A stretch of DNA of 64,000 nucleotides from Streptomyces sp. NBC_01264 (GTDB taxonomy: Bacteria; Actinomycetota; Actinomycetes; Streptomycetales; Streptomycetaceae): NCBI RefSeq assembly GCF_026340675.1, contig NZ_JAPEOX010000001.1, positions 2,852,001 through 2,916,000 of the forward strand, given 5' to 3'. The position numbers and the translations under genes are program-made. Below the pieces are notes generated by a model. That model worked only from the letters and a program-made list of their open reading frames with translations. It made no database searches and had not been told where the DNA came from. Of this stretch, positions 49,772-61,834 are shown one piece after another (the first letter of the stretch is position 1; each line of letters begins with the position of its first letter).

Positions 49772-49852
49772 CGTGGCGGGCGCTGTGTCGGAGTGCCGCA
49801 CTTCGTTGTGCGGACCGAATGAGGGGTCCCGGCCGAAGCCGGGGGTACTGCG
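49772..49852. repeat. 81-bp direct repeat, copy 2
   Basis: Second identical copy of the 49587-49667 unit, ending 21 bases before the gltD stop. Its hairpins are placed to act as the terminator of the gltB-gltD operon. Confidence 0.9.
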
Positions 49853-49873
49853 GGTCAGGCAGGGTGCTGCAGG

Positions 49874-51326
49874 TCAGACGGTGATCGAGCGGTCCGTCGG
49901 CTTGACCGGGTACGGGAGGGCGCTGGTGCCGGTCAGGAAGCGGTCCACGCCGCGGGCGGCCGAGCGGCCTTCCGCGATGGCCCAGACGATCAACGACTGG
50001 CCGCGGCCGGCGTCGCCGGCGACGAAGACGCCGTCCACGTTGGTCGCGTAGGAGGCGTCGCGCTCGATGTTGCCGCGGGCGTCCATCGCCAGGCCGAACT
50101 GCGCCGTCAGGCCGTTCTCCTGGTCGGTGCCGGTGAAGCCCATCGCCAGGGTGACCAGCTGCGCGGGGAGGACGCGCTCGGTGCCGGGCTTCTGGACGAG
50201 CTTGCCGTCCTCGAAGGCGACCTCGACCAGGTGGAGGGCCTGGACGTTGCCGTCCTCGTCGCCCTCGAAGTGGGTGGTGGAGACGGAGTAGATCCGCTCG
50301 CCGCCCTCCTCGTGAGCAGAGGTGACCTTGTACAGCATGGGGAAGGTCGGCCAGGGCTGGCCGGCCGGCCGGTCCTCGGAGGGACGCGGCATGATCTCCA
50401 GCTGCGTGACCGAGGCCGCGCCCTGGCGGTGGGCGGTGCCCACGCAGTCCGCGCCGGTGTCGCCGCCGCCGATGACGACCACGTGCTTGCCCTCGGCCGT
50501 GATGGGGGGCGCCATGAAGTCGCCCTCCTGGACCTTGTTCGCGAGGGGGAGGTACTCCATCGCGAAGTGGATGCCGTTCAGGTCGCGTCCCGGGACCGGG
50601 AGGTCGCGGGAGATCGTCGCGCCCGCCGCGATGACGACCGCGTCGAACCGCTTGCGCAGGTCGGTGGCGGTGATGTCACGGCCGACCTCGATGCCGGTAC
50701 GGAACTTGGTGCCCTCCGCGCGCATCTGCTCGATGCGGCGGTTGATGTGCACCTTCTCCATCTTGAACTCGGGGATGCCGTAGCGCAGCAGCCCGCCGAT
50801 GCGGTCGGCGCGCTCGTACACCACCACGGTGTGGCCGGCCCGGGTCAGCTGCTGGGCCGCGGCGAGACCCGCCGGGCCGGAGCCGATGACCGCGGCGGTC
50901 TTGCCCGACAGGCGCTCGGGCGCCTGCGGGGTGACGTCGCCGTTGTCCCACGCCTTGTCGATGATCGAGACTTCGACGTTCTTGATGGTGACGGCCGGCT
51001 GGTTGATGCCGAGCACGCACGCCGACTCGCAGGGAGCCGGGCACAGCCGCCCGGTGAACTCCGGGAAGTTGTTCGTCGCGTGCAGACGCTCGGAAGCCGC
51101 GGTCCAGTCCTCGCGGTACGCGAAGTCGTTCCACTCGGGGATCAGGTTCCCGAGCGGGCAGCCGTTGTGGCAGAACGGGATGCCGCAGTCCATGCAGCGG
51201 CCGGCCTGCTTGCTGATGATCGGCAGCAGCGAGCCCGGAACGTAGACCTCGTTCCAGTCCCCCAGGCGCTCGGCCACAGGACGGGTGCAGGCGGTCTCGC
51301 GCGGGGTGGTGAGGAAGCCCTTCGGG

Positions 51327-51334
<8 letters not shown>
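49874..51334 (-). CDS. gltD: Glutamate synthase (NADPH) small subunit
   Basis: A 486-residue beta subunit that takes electrons from NADPH and passes them through FAD and [4Fe-4S] clusters to GltB. N-terminal cluster cysteines are C47, C50, C55 and C59 ([14 protein letters not shown]), with a second set in [13 protein letters not shown]. The FAD motif is [20 protein letters not shown] and the NAD(P) motif [16 protein letters not shown]. The start overlaps the gltB stop by 8 bases. With GltB it turns glutamine and 2-oxoglutarate into two glutamates, the assimilatory partner of glutamine synthetase. Confidence 0.95.
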
Positions 51335-55925
<4,591 letters not shown>

Positions 55926-56244
55926 CGGCTCTCCCGTCGTCGTCGTGGCATATGTGCATAGCCGAGGGACGACGTTGGCCCTCTGCGAAATTTCGTGCAG
56001 ATTACATGATGACGACAATCCCGAGAAGCGGATATGTCATTCCAACATGCGGACACTGCACGGAGCAGACAAGAGGGGACTTTCGCAGGTGCCCGACTCT
56101 CGGGACACGGGACGAAGGTCCCGCAACGGGGCGGGCCTCATTGCCCGGCGCCCAGGGTCTGATGCCCGGCGGACACAGGATCGAAACCGCCGAGTAACTG
56201 ACTACTTATGTTGTCTACTGCATAGTGTCTCACTCTCCGCGCGG
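55926..56244. other. Non-coding region between gltB and the VIT gene
   Basis: 319 bases without a supported gene, between the gltB start and the VIT-gene stop; both genes are on the minus strand. It must hold the gltB promoter. Visible features are the palindrome CGAAATTTCG at 55984-55993, about 60 bases before the gltB ATG, and the hairpin CGGGAC-GAAG-GTCCCG at 56108-56123, which may terminate the VIT transcript. I see no known riboswitch motif. Confidence 0.5.
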
Positions 56245-56976
56245 TCAGCCTACGGCGCCACCGATCCAGGTTCCCAGGATGTACGTCACACCCGCGGCGG
56301 CGCCACCCAGGACGAGCTGGCGCATCCCGCTGTACCACCAGGACCGGGCCGTGACCCGGGAGACCACCGCGCCGCAGGCGAAGAGACCCAGCAGTGCGAG
56401 CAGGACCGCCGGCCACAGGGTGACCGCTCCGAGCAGGTACGGGAGCAGCGGGATCAGCGCGCCGAGGGCGAAGGACCCGAAGGAGGACACGGCCGCGACC
56501 ATCGGCGACGGCAGGTCGTCCGGGTCGATCCCGAGCTCCTCGCGGGCGTGGATCTCCAGCGCCTGCTCCGGGTCGCGGGACAGCTGCATGGCCACCTCGC
56601 GGGCCAGCGCCGGCTCGACGCCTCGCGAGACGTAGAGCTCGGCCAGCTCCTCCATCTCGTCGATGGGGTGCTTGCGCAACTGCTGGCGTTCTATGTCCAG
56701 TTCGGCGAGGACGAGCTCGCGCTGCGAGGCGACCGAGGTGTACTCCCCCGCCGCCATGGAGAAGGCTCCGGCGGCGAGGCCGGCCAGGCCGGTGACGACG
56801 ATGACGTGCGGGGCGACGGCGCCCCCGGCCACGCCGGTCATCAGGGCGAGGTTGGAGACGAGCCCGTCCATCGCACCGAAGACCGCCGGGCGCAGCCATC
56901 CGCCGTTGACGTCACGGTGGGTGTGGTTGTCGCGGTGGGCGGTGTGAAGCGGCGCTTCGATATCGATGATGGACAT
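56245..56976 (-). CDS. VIT1/CCC1-family transporter
   Basis: A 243-residue membrane protein of the vacuolar iron transporter/CCC1 family, exporting Fe2+ or Mn2+ or storing it. TM1 to TM3 cover RPAVFGAMDGLVSNLALMTG and VIVVTGLAGLAAGAFSMAAG with the conserved GEYTSV. A cytosolic metal-binding helix pair follows (ELAELYVSRGVEPALAREVA with many Glu). TM4 and TM5 are ALGALIPLLPYLLGA and VLLALLGLFACG. The N-terminus is His-rich (HTAHRDNHTHRD). ATG 56976 is the start. It lies upstream of gltB on the same strand but 319 bases away, and diverges from the ADP-ribosylglycohydrolase operon. Confidence 0.85.
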   Translation of the reverse strand: MSIIDIEAPLHTAHRDNHTHRDVNGGWLRPAVFGAMDGLVSNLALMTGVAGGAVAPHVIVVTGLAGLAAGAFSMAAGEYTSVASQRELVLAELDIERQQLRKHPIDEMEELAELYVSRGVEPALAREVAMQLSRDPEQALEIHAREELGIDPDDLPSPMVAAVSSFGSFALGALIPLLPYLLGAVTLWPAVLLALLGLFACGAVVSRVTARSWWYSGMRQLVLGGAAAGVTYILGTWIGGAVG

Positions 56977-57246
56977 ACCGGCTATCTCCTCTTTTGTACG
57001 AGTGAGCGCACAGAGCTGTGCCGTGCACGACGCGCGGACACCCACTCCCCCTGAACTCCTCGAAACTACGCACGATTTCCGCCGCCCGCCAGCAAGGAAG
57101 GCCGTACTTACCTGGGGTTTTGGGGATCGGCGACCGGGTGACGGGGACCTGCGGCGGGTGTTTCGCAACGAGCGACAAACCACATGCCATGGCACAAATC
57201 CCCCAAGGGCTCAATATGAGTTCCATCCAAGTGGGAGAGGCGCGCC

Positions 57247-58242
57247 ATGGAGCTGATGAAGCAGATTGCATGCAATCCGCAGGTCCTCCTCGAACGGGCC
57301 CGGGGTGCTCTTCTCGGACTCGCGGTGGGTGACGCGCTGGGCGCCCCCGCGGAGAACATGAAGCCGTCGGAGATCCGTGCGAAGTGGGGCCGGATCGAGG
57401 GCTTCGTCTCGGACGACCCGGCGGGCACGGACGACACCGAGTACGCGATCTTCTCGGGCCTGCTGCTGGCCCGCCACGGATCGGCGCTGACGGTCGCCCA
57501 CGTCGAACGGGCGTGGCACCACTGGATCGCCGACCTGGACGAGGGCCCGTTCCGCGGCGCGGGCTTCTCGGAGCGCGGCACCCTGGAGAACCTCCGCCGG
57601 GGCCTGGCGGCCCCCATCTCCGCGCAGCACCGGCACGCCTGGTCGGACGGTCTGGCCATGCGGGCGGCCCCCTTCGGCGTCTTCTCGGCGGGCCGGCCCG
57701 CCGAAGCCGCCCGGCTGGTCGCCATCGACGGCTGCGTCAGCCACGACGGCGAGGGCATCTACGGCGGCCAGGCCGTCGCGGCGGGGGTCGCGGCGGCGAT
57801 GGCCGGCGGCTCCGCGGCCTCCGTCATCTCGGCCGCCCTCTCCGTCATCCCCTCCGACTCCTGGACGGCCCGCTCCCTGCGCCGGGCCGTGACGGCCGCC
57901 CCGCGCGGCGAGCGGGCGGTCCGCTCGGCGGTGGTCATCGGCGGCTACCCCTGGACGGACCTGGCCCCGGAGGCGGTGGGCCTCGCCTTCGGCGCGTTCG
58001 CCGCGTGCGGCGGCGACTTCGCCGGCTCCGTCCTCATGGCGGTCAACATGGGCCGCGACGCGGACACCACGGCCGCCGTCGCGGGCGCGCTCGCCGGAGC
58101 GATGTCCGGCGCCCCCGCCATCCCGGCCGCCTGGTCCTCGGCGATCGGCCCGGTCCGCGGAAGCTGCCTCCCCTCGATGCGCGGCTACCACGTCCTGGAC
58201 ATCGCGGACCTCCTCACTCCGGAAACCGAGACCCCCCGATGA
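57247..58242 (+). CDS. ADP-ribosylglycohydrolase-family protein 1
   Basis: A 331-residue DraG/ARH-fold hydrolase. It has the family metal-binding segments: GDALG at 28-32, T61-D-D-T-E near the N-terminus and NMGRDADTTAAVAGALAGAM with D271 and D273. These bind two Mg2+ and normally remove ADP-ribose from proteins or other N- or O-linked ribosyl groups. It is all-helical with no signal peptide. ATG 57247 follows GGGAGAGG and has no close in-frame rival. It is the first of five genes linked by ATGA overlaps and ending in a ribokinase-like gene. The substrate is unknown. Confidence 0.85.
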   Translation: MELMKQIACNPQVLLERARGALLGLAVGDALGAPAENMKPSEIRAKWGRIEGFVSDDPAGTDDTEYAIFSGLLLARHGSALTVAHVERAWHHWIADLDEGPFRGAGFSERGTLENLRRGLAAPISAQHRHAWSDGLAMRAAPFGVFSAGRPAEAARLVAIDGCVSHDGEGIYGGQAVAAGVAAAMAGGSAASVISAALSVIPSDSWTARSLRRAVTAAPRGERAVRSAVVIGGYPWTDLAPEAVGLAFGAFAACGGDFAGSVLMAVNMGRDADTTAAVAGALAGAMSGAPAIPAAWSSAIGPVRGSCLPSMRGYHVLDIADLLTPETETPR

Positions 58243-60629
58243 CCCTGACCCCCACCACCCCGCCCCCACCCCAGGAAGCCAACCCCCTGACGGGCCCTCC
58301 GCGCCCGTCCCCGGAGGACTCCGCCGGGCCCGAGCGGTCCCGGGAGGGCTACACACCGACCGGGCAGCCCCGACGTGGCGACGCCCTCACCGAACCGGCC
58401 CCGGAGGGCGACGCACCGGACGGGCAGACCCCACGAGGCAACGCCCCGACCGGGCCGGGCCCGGAGGGCGACCCCAAGCCCGAGCGCGCCCGGCAGGGCG
58501 ACACCCTCACCGAGCTGGCCCCGGAGGGCAACGCACCGACCGGGCAGACCCCACGGGGCGACGCCCTCACCGGGCCGGGCAGGGGGCCCGCCGGTACGCC
58601 GGTGCCCCGGTTCCTTCGAGCCGCGACCGCGGTACGGGGCAACGCCGCCCCCGGGGCCGCGGAGGTGCCGGCCGCGCCGGTCCGGGGGCCCGGGGGCCTG
58701 CCCCCGGTTTCGGGAAGGGGCGGGTACGGGGAGAGTCCCCCCGCCCCGCACGACGCCCCGCCGCGCACGCAGGCCCGTACCGCCGACGCGCTCGAGGCCC
58801 CCGGCCAGGAAACCGGGGGCCACACCCCGCCCCCGCACGGGCCCGCCACCGGCCGGGAAACCCCGCCGAGCGGGACGCCACAGCCGTGCACCCCGGGGGC
58901 CGCCTCCGGCCCGGTCACCACCCCGTTGGGGGCCACGTCCAGCCCGGTCACCACCCCCACGGGCGCCCTCTCCGGCCCGGTCACCACCCCCACGGGGACC
59001 ACGTCCAGCCCGCACACCACCCCCACGGGCGCCTCCTCCGGCCCGCACACCACCCCCACGGGGGCCCTCTCCGGCCCGGTCACCACCCCCACGGGGGCCT
59101 CGTCCCGCTCGCACACCGCCCCCACGGGCGCTCTCTCCGGCCCGGTCACCACCCCCGCGGGGACCACGTCCAGCCCGCACACCACCCCCGTGGGGGCTAC
59201 GCCCAGCCCGCACACCACCCCCGTAGGCGCCGCCTCCGGCCCGCACACCACCCCCACAGAGGCCGCCCCCGGCCAGCGCGCCACCCCGCCCTACCCATCG
59301 ACCCGCACCGCCCCGCCAGGGCCCTGGGCCACCCCCGGCCCCGCGGCCCGCACCGCCCCGGCGGAGGTGACGGGCGGCCCGCTCACCGCCCCGTCGGGAC
59401 CCGCCCCGCGGGACGCGCAGGCCCGTACGACCACGGCCACCGCCCCCCAGGCCGAGGCGTCCCCCGGCCCCCGCCGCATCGAGGGCCTGCTCCTCGGGCT
59501 CGCCGCGGGCGACGCCGCCGGATGGCCCGCGGCCCGCCACCGCGCCAGCCGCATGCCCGAGTGGACCCGCCGCCTCACCCGCGAGCTCGACACCTTCGCG
59601 GAGCAGAACGCCACCACCACCCTCCCCGTCCCCATCGCCCTCAACCAGCCCCCGGAACCCCTGCGGCTGGGGCCGAGTGACGACGCCGAGTGGGCCGCCT
59701 TCGCCGCCGAGTCCGTCCTCACCGCCGCCGGCGTGCTGCTCAGCGACCTCTCCCGGTCCCGCCGCATGCGCGCCGCCATCGACCTCGCCTGGAACGCCCT
59801 GGCCAGCGAGGTCGCCGCGGCAGCGGAACGCGCGCCCGAGGTCGAGTCCGCCGTCCTGCCCCTCCGTGCCCGGATCTCCGTCCGCGCCGGCCTCGGCAAC
59901 CTCGCCGCCGGCCTGCGTCCGCCCGCCACCGGCCACGACAACCCGCACTACTTCGACGACGCCGCCTGCATCCGCGCCTGCGTCCTCGCCGTCGTCCATC
60001 CCGGGGACCCCGAGGCCGCCGCGGACCTCGCGGAGTTCGACGCCCGCTACACGCAGGACGGCGACGGGGTCCACGGCGCCCGCGCCATGGCCGCCGCCAT
60101 CGCCACCGCCCTCGCGGGCAGCGGAACCTGCACGGCCTCCGACACCGACGCGGCCGTCGACGCCGCCCTCGCGCAGCTCCCGGAGTCCACCGAGATCGGC
60201 CGCAACGCCCGGCACGCGGTGAAACTCGCCCGAGCCGAGACGAGCGGCGGGACCGGCGGAGCCTTCGCCATCGTCCCGCTCCTGGAGCACCAGATCGTCG
60301 ACCACGTCTACAGCTACGGCATCGCCGCCGCGGAAACCGTCCCCGTGGCCCTGGCCCTCGCCACCGCCGCCCGCGGCCGGGTCGGCGAGGCGGTCCCGGC
60401 CGCCGCCTGCCTGTCGCGCGTCGCGGACTCCGCCCCCGCCCTCGCCGGCGCGCTGACCGGCGCGCTCGGCGGCGGCGACTCGCTCCCCGCCGCCTGGCGC
60501 GAAGCGTGCCGCACCCTCTCCGGCTGCGCCCTCCCCCGCCTCGCGGGCACCGACCTCGTCGAACTGGCCGCGTTGCTCACCCGTACGGAACTCACCTCAC
60601 CCAAGCCCCAAGGAAAGCCCCGGACATGA
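58239..60629 (+). CDS. ADP-ribosylglycohydrolase-family protein 2, with repeat-rich N-terminus and altered metal site
   Basis: A 796-residue protein. Residues 1-405 are low-complexity and disordered: seven 10-residue units (47-116, GDALTEPAPE type), a REP-encoded stretch (152-167) and eleven 11-residue units (221-341, ALSGPVTTPTG type). The hydrolase domain covers about 410-796: GLLLGLAAGDAAGWPAARHR, then SDDAEW where active members have TDDT. The final motif is LSRVADSAPALAGALTGALG in place of GRDADTTAAVAGALAG, so one of the two metal-binding Asp is missing. It is therefore probably inactive or altered, perhaps a partner or binding subunit. The start is ATG 58239, overlapping gene 1. Confidence 0.78.
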   Translation: MTLTPTTPPPPQEANPLTGPPRPSPEDSAGPERSREGYTPTGQPRRGDALTEPAPEGDAPDGQTPRGNAPTGPGPEGDPKPERARQGDTLTELAPEGNAPTGQTPRGDALTGPGRGPAGTPVPRFLRAATAVRGNAAPGAAEVPAAPVRGPGGLPPVSGRGGYGESPPAPHDAPPRTQARTADALEAPGQETGGHTPPPHGPATGRETPPSGTPQPCTPGAASGPVTTPLGATSSPVTTPTGALSGPVTTPTGTTSSPHTTPTGASSGPHTTPTGALSGPVTTPTGASSRSHTAPTGALSGPVTTPAGTTSSPHTTPVGATPSPHTTPVGAASGPHTTPTEAAPGQRATPPYPSTRTAPPGPWATPGPAARTAPAEVTGGPLTAPSGPAPRDAQARTTTATAPQAEASPGPRRIEGLLLGLAAGDAAGWPAARHRASRMPEWTRRLTRELDTFAEQNATTTLPVPIALNQPPEPLRLGPSDDAEWAAFAAESVLTAAGVLLSDLSRSRRMRAAIDLAWNALASEVAAAAERAPEVESAVLPLRARISVRAGLGNLAAGLRPPATGHDNPHYFDDAACIRACVLAVVHPGDPEAAADLAEFDARYTQDGDGVHGARAMAAAIATALAGSGTCTASDTDAAVDAALAQLPESTEIGRNARHAVKLARAETSGGTGGAFAIVPLLEHQIVDHVYSYGIAAAETVPVALALATAARGRVGEAVPAAACLSRVADSAPALAGALTGALGGGDSLPAAWREACRTLSGCALPRLAGTDLVELAALLTRTELTSPKPQGKPRT
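58377..58586 (+). repeat. 30-bp coding minisatellite (seven units)
   Basis: Seven imperfect 30-bp units encode 10-residue repeats such as GDALTEPAPE and GNAPTGQTPR (residues 47-116 of hydrolase protein 2). It is in frame with no stop. Confidence 0.8.
58692..58724. repeat. Streptomyces-type palindromic repeat inside a gene, copy A
   Basis: GGGGCCTGCCCCCGGTTTCG and the following AAGGGGCGGG are repeated at 62240-62271 with one difference in 32 bases. In hydrolase gene 2 it encodes GGLPPVSGRGG. Confidence 0.75.
58899..59261 (+). repeat. 33-bp coding minisatellite (eleven units)
   Basis: Eleven imperfect 33-bp units encode 11-residue repeats of the type ALSGPVTTPTG, alternating GPV and SPH variants (residues 221-341 of hydrolase protein 2). 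The alternation suggests expansion of a larger two-unit block. Confidence 0.88.
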
Positions 60630-61834
60630 CGACCCTGACCCCCGTGGACCCCACCCCCCACACCACCTCGCCCACCACCTCGACCACCACCTCCCCCACC
60701 CTGGACGACCGGATCACCGGCGCCCTCGTCGGCGCGGCCGTCGGCGACGCGCTGGGCGGCCCGGTGGAGGGCTGGACCCCGGAACAGATCGTGGAGCGGC
60801 ACGGCGGCCGGGTACGCGGCATCGTCGGCCCGTGGCACGAGGACTGGCGTACGGCCCGCCCGATCGCCCCGTACCACAAGGGCGACGGCCACGTCACCGA
60901 CGACACCCTGATGACGCACGCGCTGGTACGGGTCTACGAGGCCGTACGGGACCACCTGGACGCCTACGCGATCGCCGAGCACCTGGTCCCGGACCTGATG
61001 ACGACCCCCCGCTGGATCCCCGAACTGGAGGCGGAGGCCCTCCCCCTCCAGCGGATCTTCCTCGCCGAGAAGTGGATCGTGACCCGGCTGCACTACGCGC
61101 ACGCGGACCCGCGGGAGGCGGGCAGCGGCAACATCGTCAACTGCGGCGCGGCGATGTACATGGCGCCGGTGGGCCTCGTCAACGCGGGCCATCCGGCCGG
61201 GGCGTACGCGGAGGCGCTGGACGTCACCGGCGCGCACCAGTCCTCGTACGGGCGGGAGGCGGCGGGCGTGTTCGCGGCGGCGGTCGCGGCGGCCTGCGTG
61301 CCGGGCGCCACCGCCTCCTCCGTGGTCGAAACGGCCCTCTCCCTGGCCAAGGACGGCACCCGCGCGGCCATCGCGGCGGTCTGCGAAGTCGCCGCCCGCC
61401 ACCGGGACTTCGAGTCGGCGCTGGCCCCGCTCCGGGCGGCGGTCGCCCCGTACGACTCGGTCGGCCCGGACTACCGCAACCCGTCCCTGGGCGCACGGCG
61501 CCCCTCCCGCCTGCACTCCATCGAGGAACTCCCCATCGCCCTGGGCATGTTGCTCGTCGCGGACGGCTGCTACGAGACCTCCGTGCTCGGCGCGGTCAAC
61601 TACGGCCGGGACTGCGACTCCATCGCCACCATGGCCGGTGCGATCGCGGGCGCCCTGTCGGGCGGGGCGGCGGTCCCGCCCGCCTGGGCGGACCGGGTCG
61701 CCGAGGCCAGCCGCCTGGACCTGCACGCCCCGGCGTCCGCCCTGGCCGCGGTGACCCGGGAGATCTTCACCCGCGACCACTCCCGCCGCCGCACCCACGA
61801 AGCCGCCTTCGCCACCCTGACGGCCCCCCGATGA
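60626..61834 (+). CDS. ADP-ribosylglycohydrolase-family protein 3
   Basis: A 402-residue DraG/ARH-fold protein with an intact site: GAAVGDALGGPVEGWTPEQI at 37-56, T91-D-D-T and Y326-G-R-D329-C-D331-S with GAIAGALSGGA. The Thr/Pro-rich first 24 residues are disordered. The segment NIVNCGAAMYMAPVGLVNAG and the longer length resemble ADP-ribosylglycohydrolases found in sugar or nucleoside catabolic clusters rather than the nitrogenase regulator DraG. ATG 60626 overlaps the stop of gene 2, with AAGGAAAG upstream. It is predicted to be an active Mg2+-dependent glycohydrolase with unknown substrate. Confidence 0.85.
   Translation: MTTLTPVDPTPHTTSPTTSTTTSPTLDDRITGALVGAAVGDALGGPVEGWTPEQIVERHGGRVRGIVGPWHEDWRTARPIAPYHKGDGHVTDDTLMTHALVRVYEAVRDHLDAYAIAEHLVPDLMTTPRWIPELEAEALPLQRIFLAEKWIVTRLHYAHADPREAGSGNIVNCGAAMYMAPVGLVNAGHPAGAYAEALDVTGAHQSSYGREAAGVFAAAVAAACVPGATASSVVETALSLAKDGTRAAIAAVCEVAARHRDFESALAPLRAAVAPYDSVGPDYRNPSLGARRPSRLHSIEELPIALGMLLVADGCYETSVLGAVNYGRDCDSIATMAGAIAGALSGGAAVPPAWADRVAEASRLDLHAPASALAAVTREIFTRDHSRRRTHEAAFATLTAPR

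Noticed and set aside
49587..49852. Two 81-bp repeats considered as part of a CRISPR or second IS element
   Set aside because: Only two copies are present, the unit is too long, no cas or transposase gene accompanies them, and the inner palindromes fit terminator/REP elements.
58899..59261. Regular 33-bp repeats that might suggest a CRISPR array
   Set aside because: Units are contiguous without spacers and keep one reading frame, so this is a coding minisatellite.
58185..60305. Long Gly/Arg-rich minus-strand frame opposite hydrolase gene 2
   Set aside because: It is produced by the repeats of the plus-strand gene read in reverse; no start signal or domain supports it.
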